From Polymyxa betae (lineage: Eukaryota; Endomyxa; Phytomyxea; Plasmodiophorida; Plasmodiophoridae): 33,110 bases of DNA. Below are positions 1 through 10,770 of this stretch, piece after piece (position 1 is the stretch's first letter; every line of letters starts with the position of its first letter). The stretch spans positions 1-33,110 of the forward strand of contig RBZT01000462.1 of NCBI GenBank assembly GCA_003693705.1, in the 5' to 3' direction. A program made the position numbers and the translations under genes. The notes beneath the pieces were generated by a model. That model searched no databases. It saw only the letters and a list, made by a program, of their open reading frames with translations, and was not told the origin of the DNA.

Positions 1-623
1 GCAGTTGTAACATTAAATACAGATGCAGGATGTACTGATGACAGCCTCAGTATTTTTTCTCCGCATTCTATAAGTAACGTAACAGTTAGGGAAGATGATT
101 GTTCATGAAGTAGATTATCCAGGATGGACCAGTATTCCCACATTGAACGTCGTATACCAAGTAATGTTGCTAGTGAAACATCATCATCATCATCATCAGT
201 GTCCAGATGGACATTCTCCGTGGATGTTGTACAGTACTCATTGAAATCTTGTAACAGTTTCGTTACATGTAACCCTTTTTTTACAGCAGCAGTACATTGT
301 TCAGACATGGAAAGTAACAATGTCTCGCTTATGCACTGTTCGGGATATTCGGACATGAAGCACATTTCCATCTGTTTGGTCATACTGTCATCAATCACTA
401 TATAGTTGCCTATGTAACGTTAATGGAGGAATCGCAGCAGATCAATTTAACGTACGTGGCCTCAGCGACAAGTCATGATGGCCGCTGATATGGAAACCAG
501 TCTTCATTGATTTAGCGGATAAAGTAGAGCAGAGTGCGAGCGTCTTACCGGACTGGCCCCTGAGACAGCAGACACCAGTTGTGTAACATATGCGACTGCC
601 ACCAGTGCTGAGAGTCGGGACAT
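1..623 (-). CDS. Probable secreted protein, 3' end outside window
   Basis: I do not recognise this protein. On the minus strand an ATG at 623-621 opens 25 codons, MSRLSALVAVAYVTQLVSAV and following, which look like a signal peptide with cleavage near the VSG. The exon ends at a GTCCGG donor after 554, or at GTAAGA after 549. A second open stretch runs from about 409 or 397 down to base 1 without a stop, so the gene continues beyond the window. The second exon has several cysteines, a run of six aspartates (a GAT repeat, 182-199) and otherwise helical-looking sequence. Phase favours the weaker GTCCGG donor joined to an acceptor at 398 or 410. The signal peptide and open frame are seen; the splice is inferred. 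It is divergent from the LRRC9 gene. Confidence 0.45.
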
Positions 624-1783
624 CTTTATTTAGCTTGGCAAGAAGTGCAGGGACGAAGCAGAGTGCTGTCGTTGATCAACAGGGAGGCCAAATATTGAAT
701 ATGAAGTAGGCAGGGTAGTTCGAATAACTGCGTACGCACACTTTTGACTCAAATGTTTTGTCAGAGAGTCCCAAAAACTGCGTTCGCATACTTTCACCCA
801 TGGACCATACCGTAGTTTTGATTGCATACGATCGACGAATTGAATTGACCTTGTTTGGAGCCGCATTTGTCACATTGTGCATTCACGTTGGGCATTTTTC
901 TTCTTCAAGTCACTATGACAGAGATTGCTTTCCCAGCGACCTATGAACGCGCTGTTGTCACCGTTACAGATCGGTGAAGATATTTGCAGCAGCCAAAACG
1001 GGGTTATTCATATAGAGTGATGAGTTTTTATGATGAAACATCACCAATAGATAGAGGTCGCGTTGGATATGATGTCGTTTTACTGCGGCTCTCATGGTGA
1101 TCAGGAATACGATAGAGCAATACTTTGTAATAAAGTCCTACAGATTGGGAGATAATGTCCATATGTCCGATGGTGAAGAAAGGATGAATTTATTTACTGG
1201 GCGAATAGAGCATCCGGTAACCTCCGGGAGCTGTTGCGATCGGTACCATAGATCAAATGAGATCTGTAACGAATTGGGACCGAATCGATCAGTAACGGCG
1301 CCAATCGGATTTGCAACAGATTAATCTATTACGATTGGTAACGACTATAAAAATGGACAAGAACGGGACAAGATCGAATCAATGTTCCACAGATATATAA
1401 GCAATAGACTTTACATGATCTATGTTTGCCATTAACTCTATCTTAGTCGATCAAATGCTGCTTATCCCATTTTGCAAATTCAATTCGTCGTTATCGAAGA
1501 GTTGTGGTTCTTTCAATTAGAAAGAGACAAGTTGTTTTCATCTGAACATATTCAATATTGATGCTGCAGTTAACAAGAATGTCTTTATATTGTCTCAGTA
1601 TCTCTATTTGTAGAAATTAATGTAACATGAGCTGCCATATAGGACAAAAATCCGAGCAAATAACCATACAGGTTGGTTATAGAGTTCAGCAATCTTAATG
1701 GAGAATCGAGCTGGGTCTGATCCAATGTTTCTCTGTGACAAGATGCACGTCGGGGTCGTGGACCAGTACGTTGGGGGGATTTC
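624..1783. other. Intergenic region, no supported gene
   Basis: Both strands were read. Short frames on each strand (for example minus 866-630 and plus 1094-1324) have no recognisable motifs, no plausible splice partners and overlapping stops. It separates the minus-strand secreted-protein gene from the plus-strand LRRC9 gene, so it probably holds both promoters. I see no clear TATA element or repeat. Confidence 0.4.
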
Positions 1784-4700
1784 ATGCAGGGCCAGGAGAC
1801 TGCCGCCCTGGTCGCCGATGCATTTGACGATGACGAGCAGGCCGCCATCGAGTTGCTTCTGGAGTCGGTGTTACCCAATGAGACACCGGCCATGACCAAA
1901 TCGCTGGAGCTGTTTATGGCTCCATATTCACGTCTATTAGGCCTGCATCTATTCACAAATTTGACATCTCTGGAGATTATCGCATGTGGTTTAACATCTC
2001 TTAACGGCATTCAGTTAGTAACAGACCTTCAAAGCATTTAGCGTTGAAAAACGACGCACCTTTTCGATAATTTGTTTTTTTTCGACGCAGTTCTTCACTT
2101 TTCAAAGGATTCCTACGCGCTTTCCCATCTTGCATTCATTTTTATTGTTCAAAGCAGCATTTAGCGTTTAAAAACGAAGCACTTTTACGATAAAATAGTT
2201 TTTCTACGCAGTTCTTCACTTTTCGAACTTTTTTCCATCCAGCATTCTTTCCAAACTCTGTTGACCGAATTCCTGCTCCTGGCAGTTCATTGAGTTCCAA
2301 TTTATTGTTCACAATTTCTTCCTGGCTGCTCTCTGTAGTCCGTTCAAACCCTTTCGGAACTTTGTCCTCCTATGTTATCTGATTGAAGACTGCAGTTCGC
2401 TATCAGGTTTGCAGCGATTGATCGCATGCGAGAACGCTATAGATCGTGTGCCGGATGAATTGCCCGTCAACCTCATGACCTTAGATCTGCGATGTAATCG
2501 TATCCGGACTATCTGCAATCTGATCCCATCCATACGAAATTTAAATCTGGCCGAAAATGGTCTGAGATCTTTAGAAGGGGTGGCCCATGCATCTGAACTC
2601 CGTTATCTGAATCTCGCAGCGAACTCTATTCGCAGTATCGGTTCGGAGCTGTTACAGCTCAACCATCTCCACGAGGTAATACTGGATGGAGCCTTCTTTA
2701 GTTTCACAGCATTTTCTCAGCAGAATATTTTTTTCGGACTTAAAGTGCAAACGGACTTTGAACTCAAAGTTGCAAAATCTTCAAACTTCGAACTCAATTT
2801 TTCTTGAACTTTGAACTCAGTTTCGAAGTTGCAATTCTTTATGTTTCCCGACGTAGGTGAATTTAAGCGGTAACGATATCGGAGATCTGGATGAGATCCG
2901 TCAGCTGCAATTTCTGCAACACTTGCACACGCTTCACCTGTCGGATCCTCACTTCGGCGATAATCCGGTCTGCGGTCTTTGCAATTACCGGACTTTACTG
3001 ATACATGATCTTCCCTCTCTCAATCTGTTCGATTCTCAGCAGGTCTCCACAGCAGCTCGATCCGCCGCCCAAGTTGTCTACACGAAAAAAGTCATGTGAG
3101 TTACGTTTCAAAACTTTCACGTTACTCTCTACGCTTGGTTACCTTTGACGCTGCATGATGCACCACGATTGCTGACAGCGCCTAAATCCAGGTATTATAA
3201 TATGCGCATGAAGTCAGCGAAGAAAGCCGCCGCCGTGGCCATTCGCCAAGCACAGGCTGCGCGGCAAGCTTATCAGATGGCGGTCCAATTGACGCTGTCC
3301 GTGGCGGAAAGGCAGATCCGCGACTTTGAGAATGAACTGGCCACGGATATGTACCGGACATCATTGAAAGACGATTCTTCGAACGCCTGTTCCCTAATTC
3401 CGTACTCCGAATCTTCCGGTGTATTAACTACGGAGTTGTACAAGCACAAGTACTGGATTTTTCATTCGTGGGTTTTTCTGCCTATTATATCATGATTTTT
3501 AGATGTTCAATACGTTAACCTTTGTTCCTGACGATCCATCAATTGTTTGTCAATTGTTTGGTCGTTTTTCTCTCATTTCAATCATGTTTGGTTTTCGTAT
3601 AGTTATGCGCCTTATTTCTGATCCGGATTCAGATGTGAACAATTGCGTCAATTAACCCGAAGTCATCTCTCATTCATATCCCGCATGGAGACGGACTTTC
3701 ATATCTTGAAACAGATGTCAGCTATCCCATCCGCTCTCTCACATTCTCTCACTAAATCATCCAATTAGTGTTCAATCTGAAGCCCGCGCCAGCATTCGTC
3801 GTCTGGAGATTGAACTCCACTCCGGCGGCAATATCCGACTCGAAGAGGGCCAGCACGACCACGATTGGGCCATGCGCGTCACCTCGGACCTGCAGGCTCG
3901 ATTCGACCGGGACGCGTTCCGTAACGAATTCGATATTGATCGGGTGGAGGTCGGTGCCAGTGGTAACACGCTGACCGTAACGTAAATGCGGCATCGTGCA
4001 CAGGTGACGTCCGTGACGCGGATCCATAACCGTCTCCTGAAGATGCGATTCGATCAATTGACGGGGCTGGCCGGAGATACGGATCGGGCCGAGTCCGGCG
4101 ACGCACATCTGTTGGTGGCAATGTCCGAGACGGAGTTCGATGCGGTCCATCCGGTCTTGATGGATGGGGCCCAGTACGGTCTCGGGCATGATCATACATG
4201 TCGATTGCGAATGGCTTCGGATCTGATCTCTGCCGATCGGGAACGATTGCGTCCTTTACACAATCAGAACGTAACGTAACCTGACAGCGCAATTCGTTTT
4301 TTGGGTTTTCTCATTTTTTGTGATTGTTTGCTGAACAACCACATTTTCTCGCAGTTTTGTTATACTGTTTCGTTACCTTTGCTCTTATTCTCGACTGGAG
4401 TCCACTGCTGTAACGTAAGTTAAGTCTAACATGATCTAGTGGCGTATTTATGATCGGTTCCTGATCATGATGGTGCGAGTTCGTTCAAAGTCCGCAGAGG
4501 CGAACCCGGACTCCGTCCACGACCCTGTCATTACTGAATCCGGTAAAACCCAATATGTATCATATGCGACACTGCCAGAGTATCTCATCCAATACCGGTA
4601 CACGTTACATTCGTGAGCAGTTCCCCCCTCGCTAACGTTACACGGGGTAGTTATCTACGGACTGAGAAACCCCTGATCGACTCCGAACCAATTACGAGTT

Positions 4701-7700
4701 TTCGCGACATCGGCGACCTCCAGACTGGAGAAGATCCCGCGGACTCCGCCGGCGGGGACGTACTGGACCCTGGGCGTCCAGCATCCAGATCGCGACTTTT
4801 TCGGAATGCGCAGATCGACCGGGCGGTGCGCCGTTTCCGCAGCTATTGGAATCCGAATCATTATGCGTCCACTGATGCCGTGGAGGCCAAGAAACTATTC
4901 CGTGCTCATCCCGTTGTTCCTGTTCCGGACGAACAAGTAACAATACTATTAAGATATTCCTCCATTTGTCTGCGCATTCACTTCTGTTTCGTTTTATTGA
5001 AAACTTTCGATTGTGAAACCTTAAACCCTAACAATTTCGGCCTGATCTGCCAAATTGCCGCAAAATTTCTAGTATTGATCACTTTGCATCTTTTTCATTT
5101 GGAATCCCGTTTTGAATTTTTTCTGTCATAAAACTATCATGAATTCCGGTCGCTGATTATATTACTGTGGTCAGCGAACAGCAATTGACAAGGTCGCGGT
5201 TGTTTCGCAAGCACGTGCTTTGGGTCGGTGTGGGACTTCCGATCCGAGCGACTTGACGCACTCCAAGCACTGGACCGCCATTACATACCTGGACCTACAC
5301 GGACACTTTATTGAGTCCATGACTGGACCAACTTCGATAATCGGTCGATTGACACATCTACGGACTTTAGTGCTCTCATTCAATCGTATCCAATATATTG
5401 ATGGTCTGAAAGGTTTGATGCTCCCTGAATTGATGTTTTCGGTGTTTACGAGAGCGACATTTAGGACTGGAGAATTTGGTTCATTTAGATCTTGGACATA
5501 ATCGCATTGAAACCATTCACGGACTTGATGGACTTTGTAGCCTGCAGCGTCTCTACCTGAACAATAATCGGCTCGGTGATCCACGTGATCTTGGTCTGTA
5601 ACATTACTTCCGCACTGGGTCCACAGCTCTCATCCAGGGCTCTTACAGATTACATAAGGCAAAATTGCCCGCATCTGGACGTACTGGACCTGCGCCATAA
5701 TCCGGCCGTATTCGCTACCGCCGGTATGACAGGCACGGTCACCGTGGACTGGAATCTTATCAGAAAGAGTCTCGTCATGCGACAGCAGCGAACCGCGCAG
5801 TCCGTCACAGGGGTGCTGGACGATGACACTCTGCGATTGGAGGCCGCGTCTCTCTCGCTCGATCATGTCCCCATAGAGTCTTTGACATCGCTGACGCAGT
5901 GGACTTTCCCTATGCTAAAGTCCGTGTCGCTCTGCGATTGCCGCCTCACCAATCTCCTGTACGGTATTGTGCGCACGGGGTCGTGCTGGTCCAATGAACG
6001 GGTGGATTATAGGGGATTGGATCATCTGGACGGATTAGAATCAGTCTCAGCTGATGATAATCTGATCACAGATATGAATATAGTATCCGGACTTAGACAC
6101 CTGAAACGAATCGAATTGAACAACAATCGCCTTTCTGTAATTCAGGTACTACCAATAGGCTGCGCCAGACGTGTTCCCTGTTCCCGACATGTCCTGTTTC
6201 TTCACTTAATGTTTCTTATTAGCTCTCAAAACTTCTTTCAATTGATTTGTTTGGGTCTTGTGGTTAGGGTTTAGGGTTTCACTCCAGATTTGATCTTTTC
6301 TGAATTCCAGCATAGGGACTGGATGCAATGTCCTCCACGTTACTAGAGCTATCACTAGAGGGTAACATGATCGAAATCAACGCCCTGGTCGGACTGGCCC
6401 CATGCACCAATCTAACCGAACTGTATTTGGGCGGCAATCGAATTCGAGGCCTGAGTGCTGTCCTGCGATATCTGCGTCCTCTGGCCGCCTTGATCGTACT
6501 GGACCTTGTTGGCAATCCAGTCTGCACAGAGCCCCAATATCGACTGGCCACCATATTTCACGTTAAGAAGCTCAAGGTACAATTTCCTTCGAACCTCTTT
6601 CAATGTTTTTCTGAAATTTCTCAAAAAATATTTGAAAAATTGCTCTGCAAATATAGTCTACGTTATACGGATTTTTGTATAATTTAGAGGGGTATTAGAT
6701 TCTGGATGGATGTGGTGTGACGGCCTCCGAAGTGGATACTTGTAAGGATGAGTTCGAAGGCCGCGTCACTGACGAATTCCTGATCGACTGGCTGGAGGCC
6801 CAGCGCCAGTCTGGGGCATCCACGGACTCTCTGGATCTCAGCTGTGCCCAGATCCGTGCTATCGAGCCTCTACAATCTGACCAATTCCGAAGTCCGTACG
6901 GTCTTTAACTCTCGCTTTCATTTCGTTACGGTTTCCTGTTTCATCAGTTTGCGCAAACTGCACCGAAACTGTTTGGCTGACGCGTACTGGCCCTGCAGAT
7001 GTCCGTCAGGCGAACCTGGAGAACAACCAGCTCACCCGGGTGGAGGTCCTCTGCGGACTTTCCGCATTGACTGCTTTAAATTTGGGCCGCAATCGGATCA
7101 CTGGTGTGGCAGATGGTGCGTGGGCTGCGCTCGGGTCCACACTTCAAGTTCTACAATTGGGGTCCAATCGTATACAATCCGTGGCGGACTTACACCTACA
7201 TTGCCTACCCGGACTTCGTCTCTTGGATCTTCGCAATAATGAGATCCGATGCCTGGCAGGTGCATTCGTCGGCAACAATCAAGTCCGTGAACTAAATCTC
7301 GCCGATAATCTCATCACTGATGTACAAACCGATGATCTACGGGGATTATCCGCACTCCGTGTACTGAATCTCAGTGGAAACACTCTCCGCAATCTTAACG
7401 GACTCTTTTCAGGTATCCAACAGCCTTCACAGTTACCCTTCGCAGTATCGCAACCTTTTCAACCTTTTTGGATTACGTTACCTTGATTGCGCTGCATTTT
7501 CCGAATTTTACGTTAAAGTCACGTTACTAATGACTTATTGCAGAATTGTTCCTGCACTGTCCACGTGTTTTGACATTGAACTGCGCCGGGAATCGCGTCT
7601 TCAATCTCGCCGACCTGGACGTACTGGCCCGCGCCCCGACTTTAGCCGATCTTACTCTAACGGGGAATCCGGTCGCTCGCAAACATCTGTACCGGCCCAC

Positions 7701-8160
7701 GCTGCTGAAGGCTCATCCTACCCTGCGCTGTGTCGATGGACGGGACGTGTCGGATGCGGACCGGGCCCGAGTCACGGCCTTATTCGATACGGGGCCCACA
7801 CACGCCGCCGTGGTCCTGCAGCCCACTGTACCTGTTCTACCGCTTGCAATCGTCGCTGCGGCGGACCCGCTGTCTGCAGGTGCTGTCATCACTCCGGGAG
7901 GCTCCGCTTATGTGAGCCAGTACGATCCGAATGCGCCGTTCGCGGTCCGAAGTCTGTTAAATGTGCGACGGGCGACAGTGCCTTCGCTGGTGAGATCTCC
8001 AAGACGGCTATCGCTTGTAGCTGGTAGTAATGGAGCTGGACCTATGCCAGGAGGTCCTGGATGGAAGCGCAGCCCAGGCACATTACAGAAATCTGGCGCC
8101 ATGAGATCGTTACGTGCAGCACAGGGACGGACTTTACTCCATGGCAGATATCATGGATAA
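1784..8160 (+). CDS. LRRC9: LRRC9-like leucine-rich repeat protein, 17 exons
   Basis: Leucine-rich repeat protein of the LRRC9 family, which occurs mainly in organisms with cilia; a scaffold role in the axoneme is likely by family. Exons as read: 1784-2017, 2415-2675, 2857-3095, 3192-3449, 3633-3716, 3769-3949, 4004-4270, 4440-4612, 4651-4936, 5175-5412, 5465-5597, 5638-5958, 6013-6145, 6316-6576, 6699-6891, 6999-7412, 7544-8160. Phases close at every junction, giving about 1430 residues, near the vertebrate length. Hallmarks: an N-terminal LRR block; the NPVCGLCNYRTLL segment; YYNMRMKS; a divergent middle region with LPEYLIQYRY; then three further LRR blocks (LDLHGH, LDLRHNP, LDLSC) ending with GNPVARKHLYRPTLL. 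Exon 1's end (GTAACA donor) and exon 4's donor are the least certain. ATG 1784 is chosen because the preceding frame has a stop at 1736. The last 110 residues are proline/alanine-rich and unlike the repeats. Confidence 0.9.
2034..2227. repeat. Direct duplication inside LRRC9 intron 1
   Basis: A segment of about 68 bases beginning catttagcg at 2034 recurs at 2159 with roughly 85% identity by eye, ending in cgcagttcttcactttt both times. The repeat distance is 125 bases. The first copy begins just after the likely end of exon 1, so the duplication may have shaped the intron boundary. Confidence 0.75.
6262..6280 (+). promoter_or_regulatory. Telomere-like motif (telobox) in LRRC9 intron
   Basis: The 19-base string ggttagggtttagggtttc lies in the intron between exons 13 and 14. 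It contains two overlapping TTTAGGG-type units. The identical 19 bases occur upstream of the ALAD gene at 16320. A shorter version on the other strand (AAACCCTAA, 5023-5031) lies in the LRRC9 intron before exon 10. It could be a short interstitial telomeric sequence or a telobox-type binding site; the sequence alone does not decide. Confidence 0.4.
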
Positions 8161-8903
8161 AATAACAGACTACATCCACTAATACATAATAATATCTATC
8201 TATTAAGTACAATATCTAAAACAACCCCATCGTCCCTCCTCTTACAATAAGAATTAGAATCTGATTGTCATCTCACCAAATCGAAAGTTTTGACACAGAA
8301 TTTTTGGAATTTGAATATATTGTAATCAAGAGTTTTCAGAACAGCTTGAACTTCAGCATGTTAGCACTGCGGTCTGGAAGGTTCGTGGCCCTTTGAAATG
8401 TATCCGAATGGAGGCCTTTTGTTGGTGATGATGTTGACATTCACCAGCGCATTGATGGCGGAAGTGTTAGAACCTGTCAAACAGAGACTGTCGCGTGCCA
8501 CTAGACGTGTGGCAATGATCATAGTTACGTTACGTTTATGTTACTAAATCAGTCATGTATTGTGTCCCCAACCACGACATGTACTCATGGCGGTAGAATT
8601 GCTTGTACAACCCTACGCAGTTTACGTTACCAAGCTGCCGTATTTCTACAGGAAGAATATTCCTTAGCAACGGGCTTCATAGCCTAATCACCAAATGGAT
8701 AGTTTTTGGGAGTTTTCAAGTTTGCACAGGGTCGGGAAGTCCTAAACCGACAATGTTCTGTGAGCGACCCTAGGTCTCTATTGGGGCTCCCGCAAGAATC
8801 CGGAGAATTCTTTCCATAAATCTATAGATCTCATCATTTAGGAAAAATCTAAAAGAAATTCCAGACAAAATACAAACTAAAGTGTGATACAAATTTTATT
8901 TGT
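8161..8903. other. Intergenic region after LRRC9
   Basis: This is AT-leaning sequence with no open frame of interest. It contains several short TTACGTTAC-like strings (near 8525-8545 and 8620-8633), a string that also occurs in many introns of this window. It probably holds the LRRC9 3' untranslated region at its left end. No gene, RNA or clear repeat unit was identified. Confidence 0.4.
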
Positions 8904-9380
8904 ATGGGAAAGAGGCAAAATGAGACTTGTAAACACGTTTTGCTTTGCACTAACAGAGTGATCTCAATGCACGTTTCCGATATTATCGCATCCCAATATA
9001 TTCGATCACACCCAGATCTCATCATGACCTTGTTCTTTCTCGGAGTCCCTTTTCATCTGGGGAAATTGAAACTCTCCGAGTTCCCGGCCACCGAGCTGCA
9101 GCGTATTTTGCCTTTCGTTATTCGTGCGGATATTGCGCTGGCAGAGCAGATTCTTGACCTGATCCAGACCGGAAGCTTCGACGTGATCACCTCCGTCATG
9201 GAGTGCGAGAACTTCCGATTTGCGTTCTCTGAACAGGTTCACAGAATCATGATGGTGCTGATAGACACCGAGGGCCAGCTCGATGTAAACTTTCGCGACA
9301 TTGTGGACCGCACTGCCCGTTCTTATGCTGAAGAAGGTTCGGAAATTGCGATGTTATTGGATGGTCCGAGCTTGGTGTAA
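8904..9380 (+). pseudogene. Ankyrin-type gene copy 1, core deleted
   Basis: Open frame of 158 codons related to the minus-strand copy at 27800-27250. Both share HRIMMVLIDTEGQ and the C-terminus EIAMLLDGPSLV (EIAILLDGPSLV in the other copy). The other copy carries about 51 extra codons after DTEGQ, including an ankyrin-like stretch (ILHHAVQAHNAAAVRELLS). Here they are missing, so the frame jumps to a diverged LDVNFRD and rejoins at TARSYAEEGSEI. The deletion keeps the frame, so a shortened protein could still be made, but the ankyrin core is lost. Homology with the other copy starts near 9001, so the first 30 or so residues may not belong to the ancestral gene. Function is unknown; ankyrin repeats bind proteins. 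Confidence 0.5.
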
Positions 9381-9700
9381 GATCAGGCTTCTCTCATTGA
9401 ATTGAATTCGAATAAACTAGTTTGTTGATGATTGCCAACAGACGGGCTGTGTATCCATAACGCAAGTCTTGTAGTAATCGGATTCCTACTTCCACTTTTC
9501 GAGCCGTTGCATTTATGTTCCTTTATATCTCGTTCAGCCGTATTAGAAGAACCTAAGAGAGGCCCGACTAGAGATGGTAGACGCCCGCCCAATCCAGCAT
9601 TGACTCGAGCTCATATGCTCATGTACTTCTCTCCTACTATATGTCCCAGCTTCTATCTAGATTGGGCCAATGGCAGTGTTGTATTCTTGATAGAATGAAG
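9376..9700 (-). repeat. Dispersed repeat copy A, with tRNA-like box
   Basis: This stretch matches two further stretches at 21780-21966 and 21967-22272. Shared landmarks are taagatcaggcttctc next to the ankyrin gene stop, aactagtttgttgatg, ggattcctacttccac, and cgcccgcccaatccag. The minus strand near 9600 carries a degraded form of the pol III B box that is perfect in the 22200 copy. The copy starts at the ankyrin gene's stop codon and runs to about 9700. It is best read as a SINE or a 5'-truncated LINE 3' tail fused to the ankyrin cassette. Confidence 0.55.
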
Positions 9701-9856
9701 TTGGTGGAGCGCGTGCGACCTCCCAATGACAGGGCGCATTATGCGATCGCTTGAGGAGCGAGCATGTGACCGACCCTGAGTACTTCACTATTTATGTTAC
9801 GAAACTCACTTGGATTTTAGCCAATAATCGTAGACGACTGAGCTCTGAGTAGCTGG

Positions 9857-10740
9857 ATGGCGAACTCTCGTTCGGCAGCAAGAGAGCGCGTGAACGGTTC
9901 AGCGGACAATCCAAGTCCGGACTCCATGACAATGAATATGGCACAGCAACAGTTTCCAGTTGGAATGAGCAGGACCCATTTTAATTGATCGTCTGTCTTT
10001 ATGGAGCTCTCAGTTGGAATTCATGACAGCTCCGATACGGTTTCCATTTGCATTAACAACATCAAATCAACAGAGCTAGAAACAGAACCTGATACAAATT
10101 GAAACATCTCGAACGGCCGTGCACATGCCTCTTTGAGGCTTGATACTGCTGGTCAAATGTCGTTGTTCTCAATGATCGAGCTGTGCTGGGTTTCGCCCAC
10201 CTGAATGTCCCCAGTTTTTTGGCACTGTTCATCATCTGTATTTTTGAAATAGTTAGCACCATCAGTGTCCGGTGGGCAGATAGCGAGGAGGCGGGCCTGA
10301 ACACAGGAGGAGGCTCCGCTAAACTGGGACTCTGGACAGGGTGATTTGTCATGACGAATTGGTTCCATTCCTCAGCGACTTCTGGATTGAAGTGGACGAT
10401 GACCCGATCGCATCGAACCTCGTTATACGTGCCAGGGCTTTCCGTTCTGCTGCAGTTGGCCATCTTAGCTCATCAGCCAGCGCGACGTTGAAGACAGAAG
10501 CAACAAATATTGCATCGTCGCAGGCCGAAGATTTCGACCAGTTCCAGCCTTGTGCTCCAAACACGACTGTATTATCGTGCTTCATATACAGAAGAAAGTA
10601 AAGAAGACGCTGCGGATGATTCAGTTTTGGCGATTCCCAAAAAAACTCCTCTTGGTTGCCCAGTCGATTTTGCCGTTGTCGCCAAAACAGGGCATAATTT
10701 TGCTACCAGAAGCAGCATGCGAAACTTATCGTTTATTGTC
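9857..10740 (+). CDS. Candidate membrane protein gene, possibly decayed
   Basis: I do not recognise the family. An ATG at 9857 opens 43 codons (MANSRSAARERVNG and on). A separate frame from about 10159 codes for a hydrophobic helix (VPSFLALFIICIFEIVSTIS) followed by RWADSEEAGLN. This joins in phase across a 38-base GT-AG intron (about 10340-10377, GTGATT to CCTCAG) to FWIEVDDDPIASNLVIRARA. After PCAPNT the frame changes again and continues as YTEESKEDAADDSVLAIPKK to about 10740. The link from the first exon and the last frame change are unresolved, and one in-frame TGA lies near 10101. It could be a gene with more introns or a relic. It is convergent with the receptor gene whose stop is at 10771. 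Confidence 0.35.
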
Positions 10741-10770
10741 TATATGTTTGTGTCTATCTATCAAGAGTTA

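Noticed and set aside
1585-2010. 141-codon minus-strand frame
   Set aside because: It lies over LRRC9 exon 1, has no motif, and is explained as the shadow of the real gene on the other strand.
3752-4292. Two overlapping minus-strand frames, 147 and 137 codons
   Set aside because: They are antisense to LRRC9 exons 6 and 7, whose phases and family match are strong; their arginine/proline richness is the mirror of the sense codons.
10062-10585. Minus-strand frames with a possible PIF/Harbinger pattern (ELRWPTAAERKAL)
   Set aside because: The expected DGT-H context does not follow, and the plus strand gives a better reading with a phased intron.
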